DNA from: Alistipes sp.
GTDB taxonomy: Bacteria > Bacteroidota > Bacteroidia > Bacteroidales > Rikenellaceae
Assembly (NCBI GenBank): GCA_021202985.1
Contig: JAJQCA010000037.1
Coordinates: 1-43,459 of the forward strand
Length of the DNA: 43,459 nt
Direction: 5' to 3'
Shown: positions 26,411 to 35,620 of the stretch, piece after piece
Layout: every line of letters starts with the position of its first letter
How positions within the stretch are numbered: position 1 is the first letter of the stretch
The notes under the pieces: generated by a model
Told to the model about the DNA's origin: nothing
Database searches by the model: none
What the model saw: only the letters and a program-made list of their open reading frames with translations
Translations under genes and position numbers: made by a program

Positions 26411-27886
26411 TTATAAGGTAACGCCCGTCTTGAAAATAGCTATCTCCTTAAATCCCGCCTTTTCATGCCGGAGTTTCTCACCGGCGCAAACATCGAGCAC
26501 GAACCCGACGAAGCGGTCTAAAACCTGCTCCATCGTGTCGCCTTCGAGAAGCGTCCCGGCGTTGAAGTCTATCCAGTTGCTTTTGAACTGGGCCAGGCGC
26601 GAGTTGGTCGATATCTTCATGGTCGGCACGAACGATCCGAACGGCGTACCGCGGCCCGTGGTGAACAACACCAGCTGGCAACCGGATATTGCCAACGCCG
26701 ATGCCGCCACAAGGTCGTTGCCCGGGGCGTTGAGCAGGTTCAGGCCGGGCTTAACGGCCTGCTCGGTATATTGCAGCACATCCACTACGGGCGCATCCCC
26801 ACCCTTCTGGGTGCAGCCGAGCGATTTCTCCTCCAGCGTGGTTATCCCCCCGGCCTTGTTACCCGGTGACGGATTTTCGTAGACCGGCTGCTCGTATTTG
26901 CGGAAGTAGTCCTTGAAGTCGTTTATCAGGTCGACCGTCTTATCGAACACGTTCCGGTCGGTGGCCCGGTTCATCAGGATGGTTTCGGCGCCGAACATCT
27001 CGGGCACCTCCGTGAGAATGGTCGTGCCGCCGCGGGCAATGAGCCAGTCCGAAAAGCGGCCAAGAAGCGGGTTTGCCGTGATTCCGGAGAATCCGTCGCT
27101 GCCACCACACTTCAGACCCACTTTCAGTTTCGACAGCGGATGCTGCTCGCGCCTGTCCGCGCGCATCCTTTCCACCAGCTCCGAGACCAGTGAGAACCCG
27201 GTCTCCACCTCGTCCTCCACGTCCTGTGCGATAAGGAACCTCACGCGCTCCCCGTCCCACTCGCCCATCTCTTTTTGAAAGGCGTCCATCTGGTTGTTCT
27301 CACAGCCGAGGCTCAGCACCAGCACGCCACCGGCATTCGGGTGCTTGGCCAGCGCGGCCAGAAAGCGGCGGGTATTCACATGGTCGTCGCCCAACTGCGA
27401 ACAGCCGTAATTGTGCGCGTACACACGCACATCGTCCACATGCGTTATGTCAAGTTCGGCCTTCACCCTGTCGGCGATTGCCTGAGCCTGCCCGTTCACG
27501 CAGCCCACCGTCGGCACTATCCACAACTCGTTGCGGATACCCATACGGCCGTCGTAGCGCCCGAAGCCGCTCACGGTAACCGAATCGTCCACATGGTTGA
27601 ACCCGGCCTCCACGGGGCTGAACCCGTATTCGAGGTTGTCGTGCAGGTTGGTCTTTATATTATGCGTATGTACATGGGCGCCGGCGGGTATGTCAGCCGT
27701 AGCGTGGCCTATCGGATAACCGTACTTAACCACGTTCTCGCCCCCGGGTATGTCGCGGACGGCGAACTTATGGCCCGTGGGAATATCCTCCCGCAACACG
27801 ACCGTTCCGGCCGTTTCGCCGGCCTTCATCGCGGCCACGGCCACGGCCACGTTGTCCGAAGGGTGAATTATCAGGAATTTTTCCAT
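26411..27886 (-). CDS. uxaA: Altronate dehydratase
   Basis: Dehydrates D-altronate to 2-keto-3-deoxygluconate, the last step of the galacturonate isomerase branch, in the cytoplasm with an iron cofactor. The 491-residue protein has the N-terminal SAF domain (about 1-100, with AGAHVHTHNI) and the UxaA catalytic domain. Hallmarks are GRMGIRNELWIVPTVGCVN, YGCSQLGDDHVNTRRFLAALAKHPNAGGVL and LGCENN, and near the C-terminus FTTGRGTPFGSFVPTMKISTN. It follows uxaB by 30 bases and is the last gene before a strong terminator. Galactarate dehydratase is the nearest alternative, but the neighbouring uxaB and uxaC settle the substrate. Confidence 0.95.
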   Translation of the reverse strand: MEKFLIIHPSDNVAVAVAAMKAGETAGTVVLREDIPTGHKFAVRDIPGGENVVKYGYPIGHATADIPAGAHVHTHNIKTNLHDNLEYGFSPVEAGFNHVDDSVTVSGFGRYDGRMGIRNELWIVPTVGCVNGQAQAIADRVKAELDITHVDDVRVYAHNYGCSQLGDDHVNTRRFLAALAKHPNAGGVLVLSLGCENNQMDAFQKEMGEWDGERVRFLIAQDVEDEVETGFSLVSELVERMRADRREQHPLSKLKVGLKCGGSDGFSGITANPLLGRFSDWLIARGGTTILTEVPEMFGAETILMNRATDRNVFDKTVDLINDFKDYFRKYEQPVYENPSPGNKAGGITTLEEKSLGCTQKGGDAPVVDVLQYTEQAVKPGLNLLNAPGNDLVAASALAISGCQLVLFTTGRGTPFGSFVPTMKISTNSRLAQFKSNWIDFNAGTLLEGDTMEQVLDRFVGFVLDVCAGEKLRHEKAGFKEIAIFKTGVTL

Positions 27887-27916
27887 TTGCAGTTCGTTAT
27901 ATTATTACTCAGCCCG

Positions 27917-29353
27917 TTACGCCTTCAGGTTGGCCAGCGCTTTCTCCATACCGTTTTCGAGTATGTCGGCGGCGTAGCGCGATACGGCTTCCGCGAAGAA
28001 CGGCACCTGCCCGAGGTCGTCGTTCCACATCGTGGGGTGTTTTACGATACCGTCTATCCATCCGGCCACATTCCCGCAGTCGAAGGTCGACCGTATGAAC
28101 ACCACGAACTCCGCCGTGTCGTTGGGTGTGAAACCTTCCACACGGCCGCTGTAAAGTACCATCAGGGCCGCGAAGGAGAAGAGGCACAGGTCGGCCTCCT
28201 TACCCAGTTTGGTATAGTTATCCTTCACGGTCGGCCAGTCCCGGGCTTCCCATTTTGAAAGCGAGTTGAGCGAGATATCTTTCAGGTAGTGGCGCAGGTA
28301 CGGGTTGTAGAAGCGTTCGAGTATTTTGGCGGCGAACTCGTCCAGCTCGGCGCGGTCGCCTTCTATAACCGGCAGCACTTCCCGGTCGACCATACTGTTT
28401 ATATATTTCTCCACGGCCGGGTTGGCGAACGCATCCCGAACGGTTTCGCAGCCCAGTTGCAGCGCGACGGGAACCATCGCCGTGTGCGCGCCGTTAAGGA
28501 TACGTACCTTCTTGTCCCTGAAACTGCGGATACAGTCCATAAACAGAACGTTGTAACCGGCCTTGTCCAGCGGGAACTTATCCCTGATAGCCTGGTCGCC
28601 GCCGATTGCCCATACGTGGAAATACTCGCCTTTGACCACCAGGTTGTCGTCATAACCGATTTCCTCCTTAATCGCGTCGATATCGTCTTTCGGGAAGCCG
28701 GTCACTATACGGTCCACCAGGGTGTCGTAGAAACGGCAGGCGTCCTTCACCCACTGGATGAAGCCCTCCTCCATTCCGTTATGCGCGGCATGTTTCAGCA
28801 CGTATTCCCGCAGTGTGGAACCGTTGTCCTCGATAAGCTCGCAGCAGATTATCGACAGCCCTTTGGCCTCGTCTCCGCCGTATTTCTTCCACCTCTCGTG
28901 CAGCAGGGCGGTCATCTTGGCCGGGAACGACTTCGGAGGCAGCGCCCACAGGTCGTCGCCTTCCTCGTAGCGGATACCCGCCTCGGTGGTGTTGGAAATA
29001 ATCAGTTCCAGTTCTTCAGATAGGAACAGCTCCTTGTAGCGCTCGTACTCGCGGTACGGGTTCACGATTTCGGTGATACTGTCCACGAGCGTTATTTCCC
29101 TGATAGGTTCCTTGTCCCTGATACCTTCGAGAATTACATGGTAGAGGCAGTTCTGTTTCCTGAAAATCTCCTCTATCACCTCCCCGCCCGGTATAGGCTG
29201 CACCACGGCCACCCCGTGGTTCATCACCCCTTTTTTGTCGGCTCCGGCAATCATCCAGTCCACGAATGCGCGCAGGAAATTCCCCTCGCCGAACTGAAGT
29301 ATCTTAACCGGGTATGTGTTCCTTTCGGCAGTGCCGTTATTAAGCTCTTTCAT
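27917..29353 (-). CDS. uxaB: Tagaturonate reductase (altronate oxidoreductase)
   Basis: Reduces D-tagaturonate to D-altronate with NADH. The 478-residue protein belongs to the long-chain polyol (mannitol) dehydrogenase family. The N-terminal Rossmann segment is VKILQFGEGNFLRAFVDWMI (about 16-35). The catalytic region is KVRILNGAHTAMVPVALQLGC, with the conserved Lys and the NGAHT motif, followed by the helical C-terminal domain. No signal peptide. It starts two bases after the uxaC stop, so translation is coupled, and precedes uxaA by 30 bases. Fructuronate reductase (UxuB) is a relative, but the UxaA/UxaC context and the UxaB-like N-terminus support this call. Confidence 0.94.
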   Translation of the reverse strand: MKELNNGTAERNTYPVKILQFGEGNFLRAFVDWMIAGADKKGVMNHGVAVVQPIPGGEVIEEIFRKQNCLYHVILEGIRDKEPIREITLVDSITEIVNPYREYERYKELFLSEELELIISNTTEAGIRYEEGDDLWALPPKSFPAKMTALLHERWKKYGGDEAKGLSIICCELIEDNGSTLREYVLKHAAHNGMEEGFIQWVKDACRFYDTLVDRIVTGFPKDDIDAIKEEIGYDDNLVVKGEYFHVWAIGGDQAIRDKFPLDKAGYNVLFMDCIRSFRDKKVRILNGAHTAMVPVALQLGCETVRDAFANPAVEKYINSMVDREVLPVIEGDRAELDEFAAKILERFYNPYLRHYLKDISLNSLSKWEARDWPTVKDNYTKLGKEADLCLFSFAALMVLYSGRVEGFTPNDTAEFVVFIRSTFDCGNVAGWIDGIVKHPTMWNDDLGQVPFFAEAVSRYAADILENGMEKALANLKA

Positions 29354-29355
29354 AA

Positions 29356-30762
29356 TCAGAAATTAAAGTAGTTCTTAGCGTTGTAATAAGAGATATTCTC
29401 GACCATCTTCCCGATAGTCTCCATTTCCGACTCCGGCAGAAGGCCCTGTTCCACGTCGGTACCGAGCAGGTTGCAGAGAATCCTGCGGAAATACTCGTGG
29501 CGCGGATACGACAGGAAACTGCGCGAGTCGGTGAGCATCCCCACGAAACGGCTCAGCAAGCCGAGGTTCGACAGCGAATTCATCTGGGCTTCCATGCCCG
29601 TCTTCTGGTCGAGGAACCACCATCCGGAGCCGAACTGTATCTTGCCGGCCGTGCGGCCGTCCTGGAAGTTGCCCAGCATGGTGGCTATCATATCGTTGTC
29701 TTTCGGATTCAGGTTGTAGAGAATGGTCTTGGCCAGCTTGTCCTCCGTGTCGAGCCTGTCCAGGAACCGCGACATGGCCCGGGCGGTGTTGAAGTCGCCT
29801 ATCGAGTCGTAACCCGTGTCGGGACCCAACTGACGGAACATCCGGGTGTTGTTGTTGCGCATAGCCCCGTAATGGAACTGCTGCGTCCACCCCTTTTCCC
29901 AGTCCATAATTGCGCCTTCGACGAGCATGGCCGACTTGAATTTAAGTATCTCCTCGCCCGTAAGCTGCTGACCGCCGTACACCTTGTTGAATATGGCGTC
30001 GATTTCGGCCTGGGTATAGTCCTCGGCGTATATCTCCTCGATACCGTGGTCGGAGAGTTTGCACCCCGTCTCGGCAAAAAAGTCGTGCCGTTTGCGAAGC
30101 GCGGCGATAAGGTCGGCAAAGTTACTGATCGACACTCCCGACACGTCGGAGAGCTTCTCCACGTAGGCCCTGTATGCCGCCGGGTCCTCCACCGCCATCG
30201 CCTTGTCCGGGCGCCAGGTGGGGAGCACCTTGATTTTGAAACCCTCGTTTTTGAGCGAAATATGGTGTTCGAGGCTGTCCACCGGGTCGTCCGTGGTGCA
30301 GACCGCCTCCACCTTGTAATGCTTCATCAGCCCGCGCGCAGAGAATTCCGGGGTGCGCAGTTTGGCCGTACACTCGTCGAATATCTCGCGGGCCGTTTCG
30401 GGTTTCAGGATTTTCTTAACGCCGAAGGCGGTCCACAGTTCGAGGTGGGTCCAGTGGTAAAGCGGATTTCGCATCGTATAGGGAACCGTCTCGGCCCACT
30501 TCTCGAACTTTTCCCAGTCGCTGGTCTCTTTGCCCGTTATGTACCTTTCGTCGATACCGTTGGTGCGCATCGCGCGCCATTTGTAGTGGTCGCCCGCGAG
30601 CCATATCTCCCCGAGGTTGTCGAAGCGGTAATCCTCGGCTATCAGCTTCGGGTCGAGGTGGCAATGGTAATCGATGATGGGCAGGCCCTTGGCGTGCTTG
30701 TGGTAAAGGTCGGCCGCAGTGTCGTTCTGCAGTACGAAATTCTTATCAATAAATCGGCTCAT
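29356..30762 (-). CDS. uxaC: Uronate isomerase
   Basis: Isomerises D-galacturonate to D-tagaturonate (and D-glucuronate to D-fructuronate), the first cytoplasmic step for saturated uronates. The 468-residue protein is a full-length amidohydrolase-fold enzyme. It has the metal-binding IIDYHCHLDPKLIAED near residues 29-44, the conserved WRAMRTNGIDERYITG stretch, CTTDDPVDSLEHH, and the C-terminal SRSFLSYPRHEYFRRILCNLLG. First gene of the uxaCBA cluster. A consensus -7 element lies 57 bases upstream, and a 15-bp hairpin separates it from exuT, so it probably has its own promoter as well as read-through. Confidence 0.96.
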   Translation of the reverse strand: MSRFIDKNFVLQNDTAADLYHKHAKGLPIIDYHCHLDPKLIAEDYRFDNLGEIWLAGDHYKWRAMRTNGIDERYITGKETSDWEKFEKWAETVPYTMRNPLYHWTHLELWTAFGVKKILKPETAREIFDECTAKLRTPEFSARGLMKHYKVEAVCTTDDPVDSLEHHISLKNEGFKIKVLPTWRPDKAMAVEDPAAYRAYVEKLSDVSGVSISNFADLIAALRKRHDFFAETGCKLSDHGIEEIYAEDYTQAEIDAIFNKVYGGQQLTGEEILKFKSAMLVEGAIMDWEKGWTQQFHYGAMRNNNTRMFRQLGPDTGYDSIGDFNTARAMSRFLDRLDTEDKLAKTILYNLNPKDNDMIATMLGNFQDGRTAGKIQFGSGWWFLDQKTGMEAQMNSLSNLGLLSRFVGMLTDSRSFLSYPRHEYFRRILCNLLGTDVEQGLLPESEMETIGKMVENISYYNAKNYFNF

Positions 30763-30818
30763 ATCTTTTAGTTGTTATAATTTCAGGTCCTTGTGGTACG
30801 GGCATGGCAACCCGTCTA

Positions 30819-30826
30819 CAAATTTA
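30819..30826 (-). promoter_or_regulatory. Candidate -7 element for uxaCBA
   Basis: On the minus strand this reads TAAATTTG, an exact TAnnTTTG, 57 bases before the uxaC ATG. I find no TTG at 19 bp upstream, so only half the promoter is supported. Confidence 0.45.
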
Positions 30827-30902
30827 ATAACGCTCCCCGCAAACCGGATGTAAAAACCGTCGCAAAACATGTAATTTCGTCCGCCGGGGCGCCCGCATAT
30901 AT

Positions 30903-30948
30903 ACAGGAACGGAAGCCGGGACATATCCGCGCGGCTTCCGTATCCTGT
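30903..30948 (-). terminator. Long hairpin after exuT
   Basis: ACAGGA-ACGGAAGCC pairs with GGCTTCCGT-(A)-TCCTGT: 15 base pairs with one bulged A and a 15-base loop, 28 bases past the exuT stop. No T-run follows, so termination may be partial. Confidence 0.65.
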
Positions 30949-30975
30949 AAGGTCGTTTACGTTTTCCGCCGGAGG

Positions 30976-32430
30976 TTACTCGACGGTGATGATTTCGTAC
31001 TTAGGAACCAGCGACTTCATAATAATCCAGCCGATAAGGTAAGCCACGGCACAGATGGAGAAGATTATCATGTAGCCCGACTCGATTCCCTGGAATCCGA
31101 ACAGTTTCATATCGGTCCTCTCGGCGAAGTCGAACAGCCTGCCCGAGCCGAAATTGATAAGCATCGACCCGATACCCCCGGCCATACCGCCGATACCCGT
31201 AATGGTTGCGATGGCCGATTTGGGGAACATGTCGCCCACCGTGGAGAAGATGTTGGCCGACCATGCCTGGTGAGCCGCACCTGCAATACCCACGATGATT
31301 ACCGGTATCCAGTATGTGTAGTAACCCAACGGCTGTGCGAACAACGCCAGCAACGGGAAGAACGCGAAGATAAGCATAGCCCTCATACGGCCCGCGTACG
31401 GGTTCATACCCTTCTTCTCTACAAAATAGGAAGGCAGCCAGCCGCCGATAATCGAGAGCAGCGTAATGGCGTACAGCACGAATATCGCAATCTGCGCCTT
31501 GGGGTCGGACGACGGCATGCCGTAAACCTGGCTCAGGTAAGCCGGCATCCAGAAAAGGAAGAACCACCACACCCCGTCGGTCATGAATTTACCTACGGCG
31601 AAGGCCCACGTCTGGCGGAATTTGAAGCACTGCTTGAAAGTGAGTTTCTTCTCCTCTTTCGCCTCGGCCGGAACATCTTCATGCTCCACGGCCTTGTCTT
31701 TCTCCACATCCTGGAGGATGTAATCAAGCTCGGCTTTGTTCACGCGCGGGTGTACTTCCGGTTTCTTATAGACGAACACCCAGAAGCCCATCCACACGAA
31801 ACCGAGGGCACCTATGATAAGGAATGACATTTCCCATCCGAAATGCTTGGCAATAACCGGGATGGTTATCGGGGCCACCAGGGCGCCCACCGTTGCACCG
31901 GCATTAAATATACTGGTGGCGTAGGCACGGTCTTTCTTGGGAAAGTATTCGGCCGTCGCCTTGATGGCGGCCGGGAAGTTACCCGCCTCCCCGAGCGCGA
32001 GGATAAGTCGGGCGAAAATGAACATGGTGACGCTGACGTTGATAATGGTAGCGACGGTTTTAACGTCGCTCACCGCGGCGAGCGCGGCCGCGCTGTCCAC
32101 ACCTACCCACCATTCCGTGGCGATACCGCAGATCGCGTGCAAACACGCACCCACCGACCAAACGCCGATAGCCCAGAGGAAACCCTTCTTGGTGTCGAGT
32201 TTGTCGACGAAACGTCCTGCGAACAGCATACTCACCGCGTAGAACAGCGAGAAAAGCGAAGTGATAAGCCCGTAATGGGTGTTTGTCCAGTGGAACTCGG
32301 GGGCAATGAAGTCAACCCACGTCAACGACAGCACCTGGCGGTCCATGTAGTTGATGGTCGTGGCGAAGAACAGCATCATGCAAATTACCCACCGGTAATT
32401 GGTCATCTTGGTTGTCGTTGCCTGATTCAT
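30976..32430 (-). CDS. exuT: Hexuronate transporter, MFS family (ExuT-like)
   Basis: Inner-membrane proton symporter of the anion:cation/ACS branch of the major facilitator superfamily, expected to bring galacturonate or glucuronate (possibly unsaturated derivatives) into the cytoplasm. The 484-residue protein has about 12 membrane segments. It shows NYMDRQVLS after helix 1, the LGEAGNFPAAIKATAEYFPKKDRAYATSIFNAGATVGALVAP block typical of hexuronate transporters, and a long charged central loop (about 230-270). It follows eda by 21 bases. Sitting among uxaCBA, kdu and kdgK genes, its substrate is very probably a uronate. Exact specificity is an inference. Confidence 0.9.
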   Translation of the reverse strand: MNQATTTKMTNYRWVICMMLFFATTINYMDRQVLSLTWVDFIAPEFHWTNTHYGLITSLFSLFYAVSMLFAGRFVDKLDTKKGFLWAIGVWSVGACLHAICGIATEWWVGVDSAAALAAVSDVKTVATIINVSVTMFIFARLILALGEAGNFPAAIKATAEYFPKKDRAYATSIFNAGATVGALVAPITIPVIAKHFGWEMSFLIIGALGFVWMGFWVFVYKKPEVHPRVNKAELDYILQDVEKDKAVEHEDVPAEAKEEKKLTFKQCFKFRQTWAFAVGKFMTDGVWWFFLFWMPAYLSQVYGMPSSDPKAQIAIFVLYAITLLSIIGGWLPSYFVEKKGMNPYAGRMRAMLIFAFFPLLALFAQPLGYYTYWIPVIIVGIAGAAHQAWSANIFSTVGDMFPKSAIATITGIGGMAGGIGSMLINFGSGRLFDFAERTDMKLFGFQGIESGYMIIFSICAVAYLIGWIIMKSLVPKYEIITVE

Positions 32431-32451
32431 TTAAGTTGTATTGGTTAAGGT

Positions 32452-33123
32452 TTAGTTCCTGAGTTTAGCGATGGTCGAGAGCACCTCGGAGCAAAGACGT
32501 GTGATTTCGCCCCAGTCGCCGGCCGCCACCGTCTCCTTCGGGAAGAGGTTGCTGCCCATGCCTACGCAAGAGACGCCCGCCTTGAACCAGCCGGTAAGGT
32601 TCTCCGTCGTGGGTTCCACCCCGCCGGTAACCATAATGTTCGACCAGGGCATAGGGGCCTTGATGTTCTTCACGAACGACGGGCCGCCCACGTTGCCTGC
32701 CGGGAATATCTTCACCACCACCGAACCGAGTTCCTGCGCCTGCCCCACTTCCGAAGGCGTCGCGCATCCCGGTACGTAGGGTACCAGCCTGCGGTTGCAG
32801 ACCTTTGCAATGTCCGGGTTAAGGAGCGGGCCTACCACGAAGTTGGCCCCGTTCTGGAGGTAGAGCGACGCCGTACCGGCATCCACCACCGAGCCGATAC
32901 CGAGTATCATTTCGGGACATTCACGGGCGGCAAACTTTACCAGCTCGTTGAATACTTCCTGCGCAAAGTCACCCCTGTTGGTGAATTCGAAAACGCGCAC
33001 CCCGCCTTCATAGCAGGCCCTCAGCACGTTCTTGGCGATTTCCGCGTCGGCATGGTAGAATACCGGCACCATACCGGTCCTCTCCATAGCGGCAATCACT
33101 TCTATACCTTTAAATTTTGCCAT
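32452..33123 (-). CDS. eda: KDPG aldolase
   Basis: Splits 2-keto-3-deoxy-6-phosphogluconate into pyruvate and glyceraldehyde-3-phosphate, the end of the uronate pathway. The 223-residue protein has the class I aldolase TIM barrel. The catalytic Glu46 lies in FEFTNRGD and the Schiff-base Lys138 in [16 protein letters not shown] (98-104) and the phosphate-binding MVTGGVEPT near the C-terminal third are also present. No signal peptide. It precedes exuT by 21 bases. A 441-bp structured gap separates it from kduD, so it may be separately regulated. Some relatives also cleave 2-keto-4-hydroxyglutarate. Confidence 0.94.
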   Translation of the reverse strand: MAKFKGIEVIAAMERTGMVPVFYHADAEIAKNVLRACYEGGVRVFEFTNRGDFAQEVFNELVKFAARECPEMILGIGSVVDAGTASLYLQNGANFVVGPLLNPDIAKVCNRRLVPYVPGCATPSEVGQAQELGSVVVKIFPAGNVGGPSFVKNIKAPMPWSNIMVTGGVEPTTENLTGWFKAGVSCVGMGSNLFPKETVAAGDWGEITRLCSEVLSTIAKLRN

Positions 33124-33564
33124 TTCTTTACTCTTTCTTAAAAATGCCCTGCCGGGGAGAGTTCCCTGTTCAACCTCCCCGGCACGGCGGGCGGATATGT
33201 TAATAATAACTGTCTTGCCTTCCGGGCCTTACGGCCGGAAGCGGGCATCCCGTTTGACCGGGATGCTTTCTTTATAACCGGCCAACGGACCACGACCTGC
33301 CGTGTGAACGGCCTTTCAATGACGTTGGTCCGTGCCCGTCGATATTACCGTACTACCTTCTTCCGCGGCGGACCGTATGCCCCCGTCATCGGCGGCGTAA
33401 CGCTTTGACTTACATCCACCGCCGGCGGTGTGCAATATACAAGATTTTGGCCGTAAACAAAAATCGTCCTGCGGTTTACCGTACCTCCGCCCGGTAATGG
33501 CCGGGCCGGCGTCCGGAAATTGTCCTGTACATCCCGCGCGGTCGCCGGGAATCGCCAAGGCTTC
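33124..33564. other. Structured intergenic region between kduD and eda
   Basis: 441 bp with no credible gene but many inverted repeats: a 10-bp stem TGCCGGGGAG/CTCCCCGGCA (33150-33184); GCATCCCG/CGGGATGC (33245-33266) followed on the plus strand by TTTCTTTATAA; an imperfect CTTCCGG/CCGGAAG hairpin just before it (about 33220-33242); ACGGACCA/TGGTCCGT (33285-33333) enclosing GCCGT-GTGA-ACGGC; and a 14-bp palindrome CACCGCCGGCGGTG (33417-33430). It may be a leader of eda, a terminator for kduD, or a small RNA locus. Confidence 0.5.
33245..33266 (+). terminator. Terminator-like hairpin, plus orientation
   Basis: An 8-bp stem GCATCCCG/CGGGATGC with a 6-base loop, followed by TTTCTTTATAA on the plus strand. 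No plus-strand gene is recognised upstream, so its role is unclear. Confidence 0.4.
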
Positions 33565-34344
33565 TTACGGCTGCTTGCCGATATAGGCAAGGATACCGCC
33601 GTCCACGTAGAGCACGTGGCCGTTCACGAAGTCCGAAGCCGCCGATGCAAGGAATACCGCAGGACCTTCCAGGTCTTCCGTGGTACCCCAACGGGCCGCG
33701 GGGGTCTTCGCGATGATAAAGGAGTTGAACGGGTGACCCGGCTCGCGGAGCGGCGCGGTCTGCGGCGTGGCTATATATCCCGGGCCGATACCGTTACACT
33801 GGATATTGTACTCGCCGTATTCCGATGCGATGTTGCGTGTGAGCATCTTCAGGCCGCCTTTCGCCGCGGCGTAAGCCGACACGGTTTCGCGCCCCAGTTC
33901 GCTCATCATCGAGCAGATATTGATTATCTTGCCCCCGCCCTTCTTAATCATGGAAGGAATGACGGCCTTTGCTACGATAAACGGGGCATTGAGGTCCACG
34001 TCGATAACCTGGCGGAACTCCGCCGCGGTCATCTCTATCATAGGGATGCGCTTGATAATGCCGGCGTTATTCACCAGTATGTCAATCACGCCCACCTCCT
34101 GCTCGATGGCGGCCACCATGCCGTTCACCTGCTCTTCGTTGGTAACGTCGCAAACATAGCCTTTAGCCTCGATACCGGCTTCCCGGTATGCGGCCACGCC
34201 TTTCTCTACCAGTTCGGGGTTGATGTCGTTGAAGGTGATTTTCGCACCCGCCTTCGCAAGCGCCGAGGCGATTGCCAAACCTATCCCGTACGACGCGCCG
34301 GTTACCAGCGCCACCTTACCGTTAAGGCAAAATTTGTTTTCCAT
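33565..34344 (-). CDS. kduD: 2-dehydro-3-deoxy-D-gluconate 5-dehydrogenase
   Basis: Reduces 2,5-diketo-3-deoxygluconate (product of KduI) to 2-keto-3-deoxygluconate using NADH. The 259-residue short-chain dehydrogenase has the TGASYGIG cofactor motif (15-22), NNAG (92-95), catalytic Ser145, and Tyr158/Lys162 (YAAAK). The C-terminus NGHVLYVDGGILAYIG is typical of the gluconate-5-dehydrogenase/KduD subgroup. Distinguishing KduD from gluconate 5-dehydrogenase by sequence alone is hard, but the adjacent kduI and kdgK favour KduD. It lies 214 bp after kdgK, with REP-like repeats in the gap. Confidence 0.9.
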   Translation of the reverse strand: MENKFCLNGKVALVTGASYGIGLAIASALAKAGAKITFNDINPELVEKGVAAYREAGIEAKGYVCDVTNEEQVNGMVAAIEQEVGVIDILVNNAGIIKRIPMIEMTAAEFRQVIDVDLNAPFIVAKAVIPSMIKKGGGKIINICSMMSELGRETVSAYAAAKGGLKMLTRNIASEYGEYNIQCNGIGPGYIATPQTAPLREPGHPFNSFIIAKTPAARWGTTEDLEGPAVFLASAASDFVNGHVLYVDGGILAYIGKQP

Positions 34345-34407
34345 ATTATTGTCTGTTTATTATTTACATTTAATTTGATGGCAGCCTGCCGCCATACCCT
34401 CACATAC

Positions 34408-34539
34408 TGTCATCCTGAGCGTCTGCGAAGGATCTTCCCATTAATTATGCTCAGTAAAATCTCCGGCGGTAGGTTCTTCACTCCGCTCCGGTCAGAATGA
34501 CATTTGTCAATTCTTCACCCCGCTCCGCTCGGTATGGCA
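34408..34539. repeat. REP-like inverted repeats between kdgK and kduD
   Basis: The left arm starts TGTCATCCTGAGCG and continues to GAAGGATCTT (34408-34436). The right arm is its diverged inverse complement (34471-34502, reading TGTCATTCTGACCGGAGCGG on the minus strand). A third, partial copy in the right-arm orientation is at 34510-34539. The TCATYCTGAGCG...GAAGGATCT pattern is a dispersed extragenic repeat seen in many bacterial genomes. It is probably a non-coding REP-type element inserted in the operon. Confidence 0.7.
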
Positions 34540-34558
34540 TCGGCCGCAAAGCACGCCC

Positions 34559-35599
34559 CTACCGGCTCACCCTGCCCGAGCCGTCGCCTTTCATAAGGTT
34601 TTCGACCTCGGGAACCGTAACCAGGTTGAAGTCGCCGTATATGGTGTGTTTCAGGCACGATGCGGCCACGGCGAATTCCAGAGCCTTCTGGTCGTCGTCC
34701 GTGTAGGTGAGAAGGCCGTAGATAAGCCCGCCCATGAACGAGTCGCCGCCGCCCACGCGGTCCACGATGTGGGTGATGTCGTAACGCTTCGACTGGTAGA
34801 GCTTACCGTCCGCGTAGAGGCATCCGCCCCATGTGTTGTGGTTGGCGTTTATCGAGCCGCGAAGGGTGATTATCACTTTCTTTGCCCTCGGGAAGCGCTC
34901 CATAAGCTGTTTGCAGACGCTTTCGAACTCGGCCGCGTTCACCTCTCCGTGCGTTTCAGTCACGTCGAATCCTTCCGGTTTGATACCGAACACCTTCTCG
35001 GCGTCCTCTTCGTTACCGAGTATCACGTCACAACCTTCCACCAGCGCCGGCATAACCTCTGCGGCGGTTTTGCCGTATTTCCAGAGGTTTTTGCGGTAGT
35101 TAAGGTCGCACGATACGGTAACTCCCAGTTCGTTGGCCACCTTTATCGCTTCGAGGCAAGCGTCCGCGGCGCCCTGCGAAAGGGCCGGGGTGATGCCGGT
35201 CCAGTGGAACCAGCCGGCGTCCTTCAACACTTCGTGCCAGTTTATCGTTCCCGGCTCTATTTCGGCAATCGAAGAGCCGGCACGGTCGTACACAACTTTC
35301 GAAGCGCGCGCAACGGCACCCGTTTCGAGGAAATAGATGCCGAGGCGATCGCCGCCGCGGACCATATTCCCGACGCCGACGTTATATTTACGAAGCTCCG
35401 AGATACACCATTCGGCGATATCGTTCTTCGGCAGGCGGCTCACGAACTCCACCGGAATGCCGTAGTTGGCCAGCGACACGGCCACGTTGGCCTCGCCCCC
35501 ACCGAAGGTGGAGTTAAGCTGGGTACATTGTATAAACCTCTTGTAATCGGGGGCCGCAAGGCGAAGCATAATCTCCCCGAAGGTTACTACTTTCTTCAT
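34559..35599 (-). CDS. kdgK: 2-keto-3-deoxygluconate kinase
   Basis: Phosphorylates 2-keto-3-deoxygluconate, the meeting point of the UxaABC and KduID branches, to KDPG for Eda. The 346-residue PfkB-family sugar kinase has FGEIMLRLAAPDYKRFIQ at the N-terminus, the substrate-binding FGGGEANVAVSLANYG (32-47), and near the C-terminus the ATP site with the catalytic Asp in DRVGGGDSFMGGLIYGL. Cytoplasmic. It ends in a TAG stop, which shows that TAG is a normal stop codon here. It follows the DUF4861-like gene by 21 bases. Confidence 0.94.
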   Translation of the reverse strand: MKKVVTFGEIMLRLAAPDYKRFIQCTQLNSTFGGGEANVAVSLANYGIPVEFVSRLPKNDIAEWCISELRKYNVGVGNMVRGGDRLGIYFLETGAVARASKVVYDRAGSSIAEIEPGTINWHEVLKDAGWFHWTGITPALSQGAADACLEAIKVANELGVTVSCDLNYRKNLWKYGKTAAEVMPALVEGCDVILGNEEDAEKVFGIKPEGFDVTETHGEVNAAEFESVCKQLMERFPRAKKVIITLRGSINANHNTWGGCLYADGKLYQSKRYDITHIVDRVGGGDSFMGGLIYGLLTYTDDDQKALEFAVAASCLKHTIYGDFNLVTVPEVENLMKGDGSGRVSR

Positions 35600-35620
35600 T
35601 TCTTATCGATTAAGGCATGT

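Noticed and set aside
27412-27437. Operator-like TGTGCGCGTACACACGCACA stretch within uxaA
   Set aside because: Inside conserved coding sequence and not a match to the palindromic core of O1/O2.
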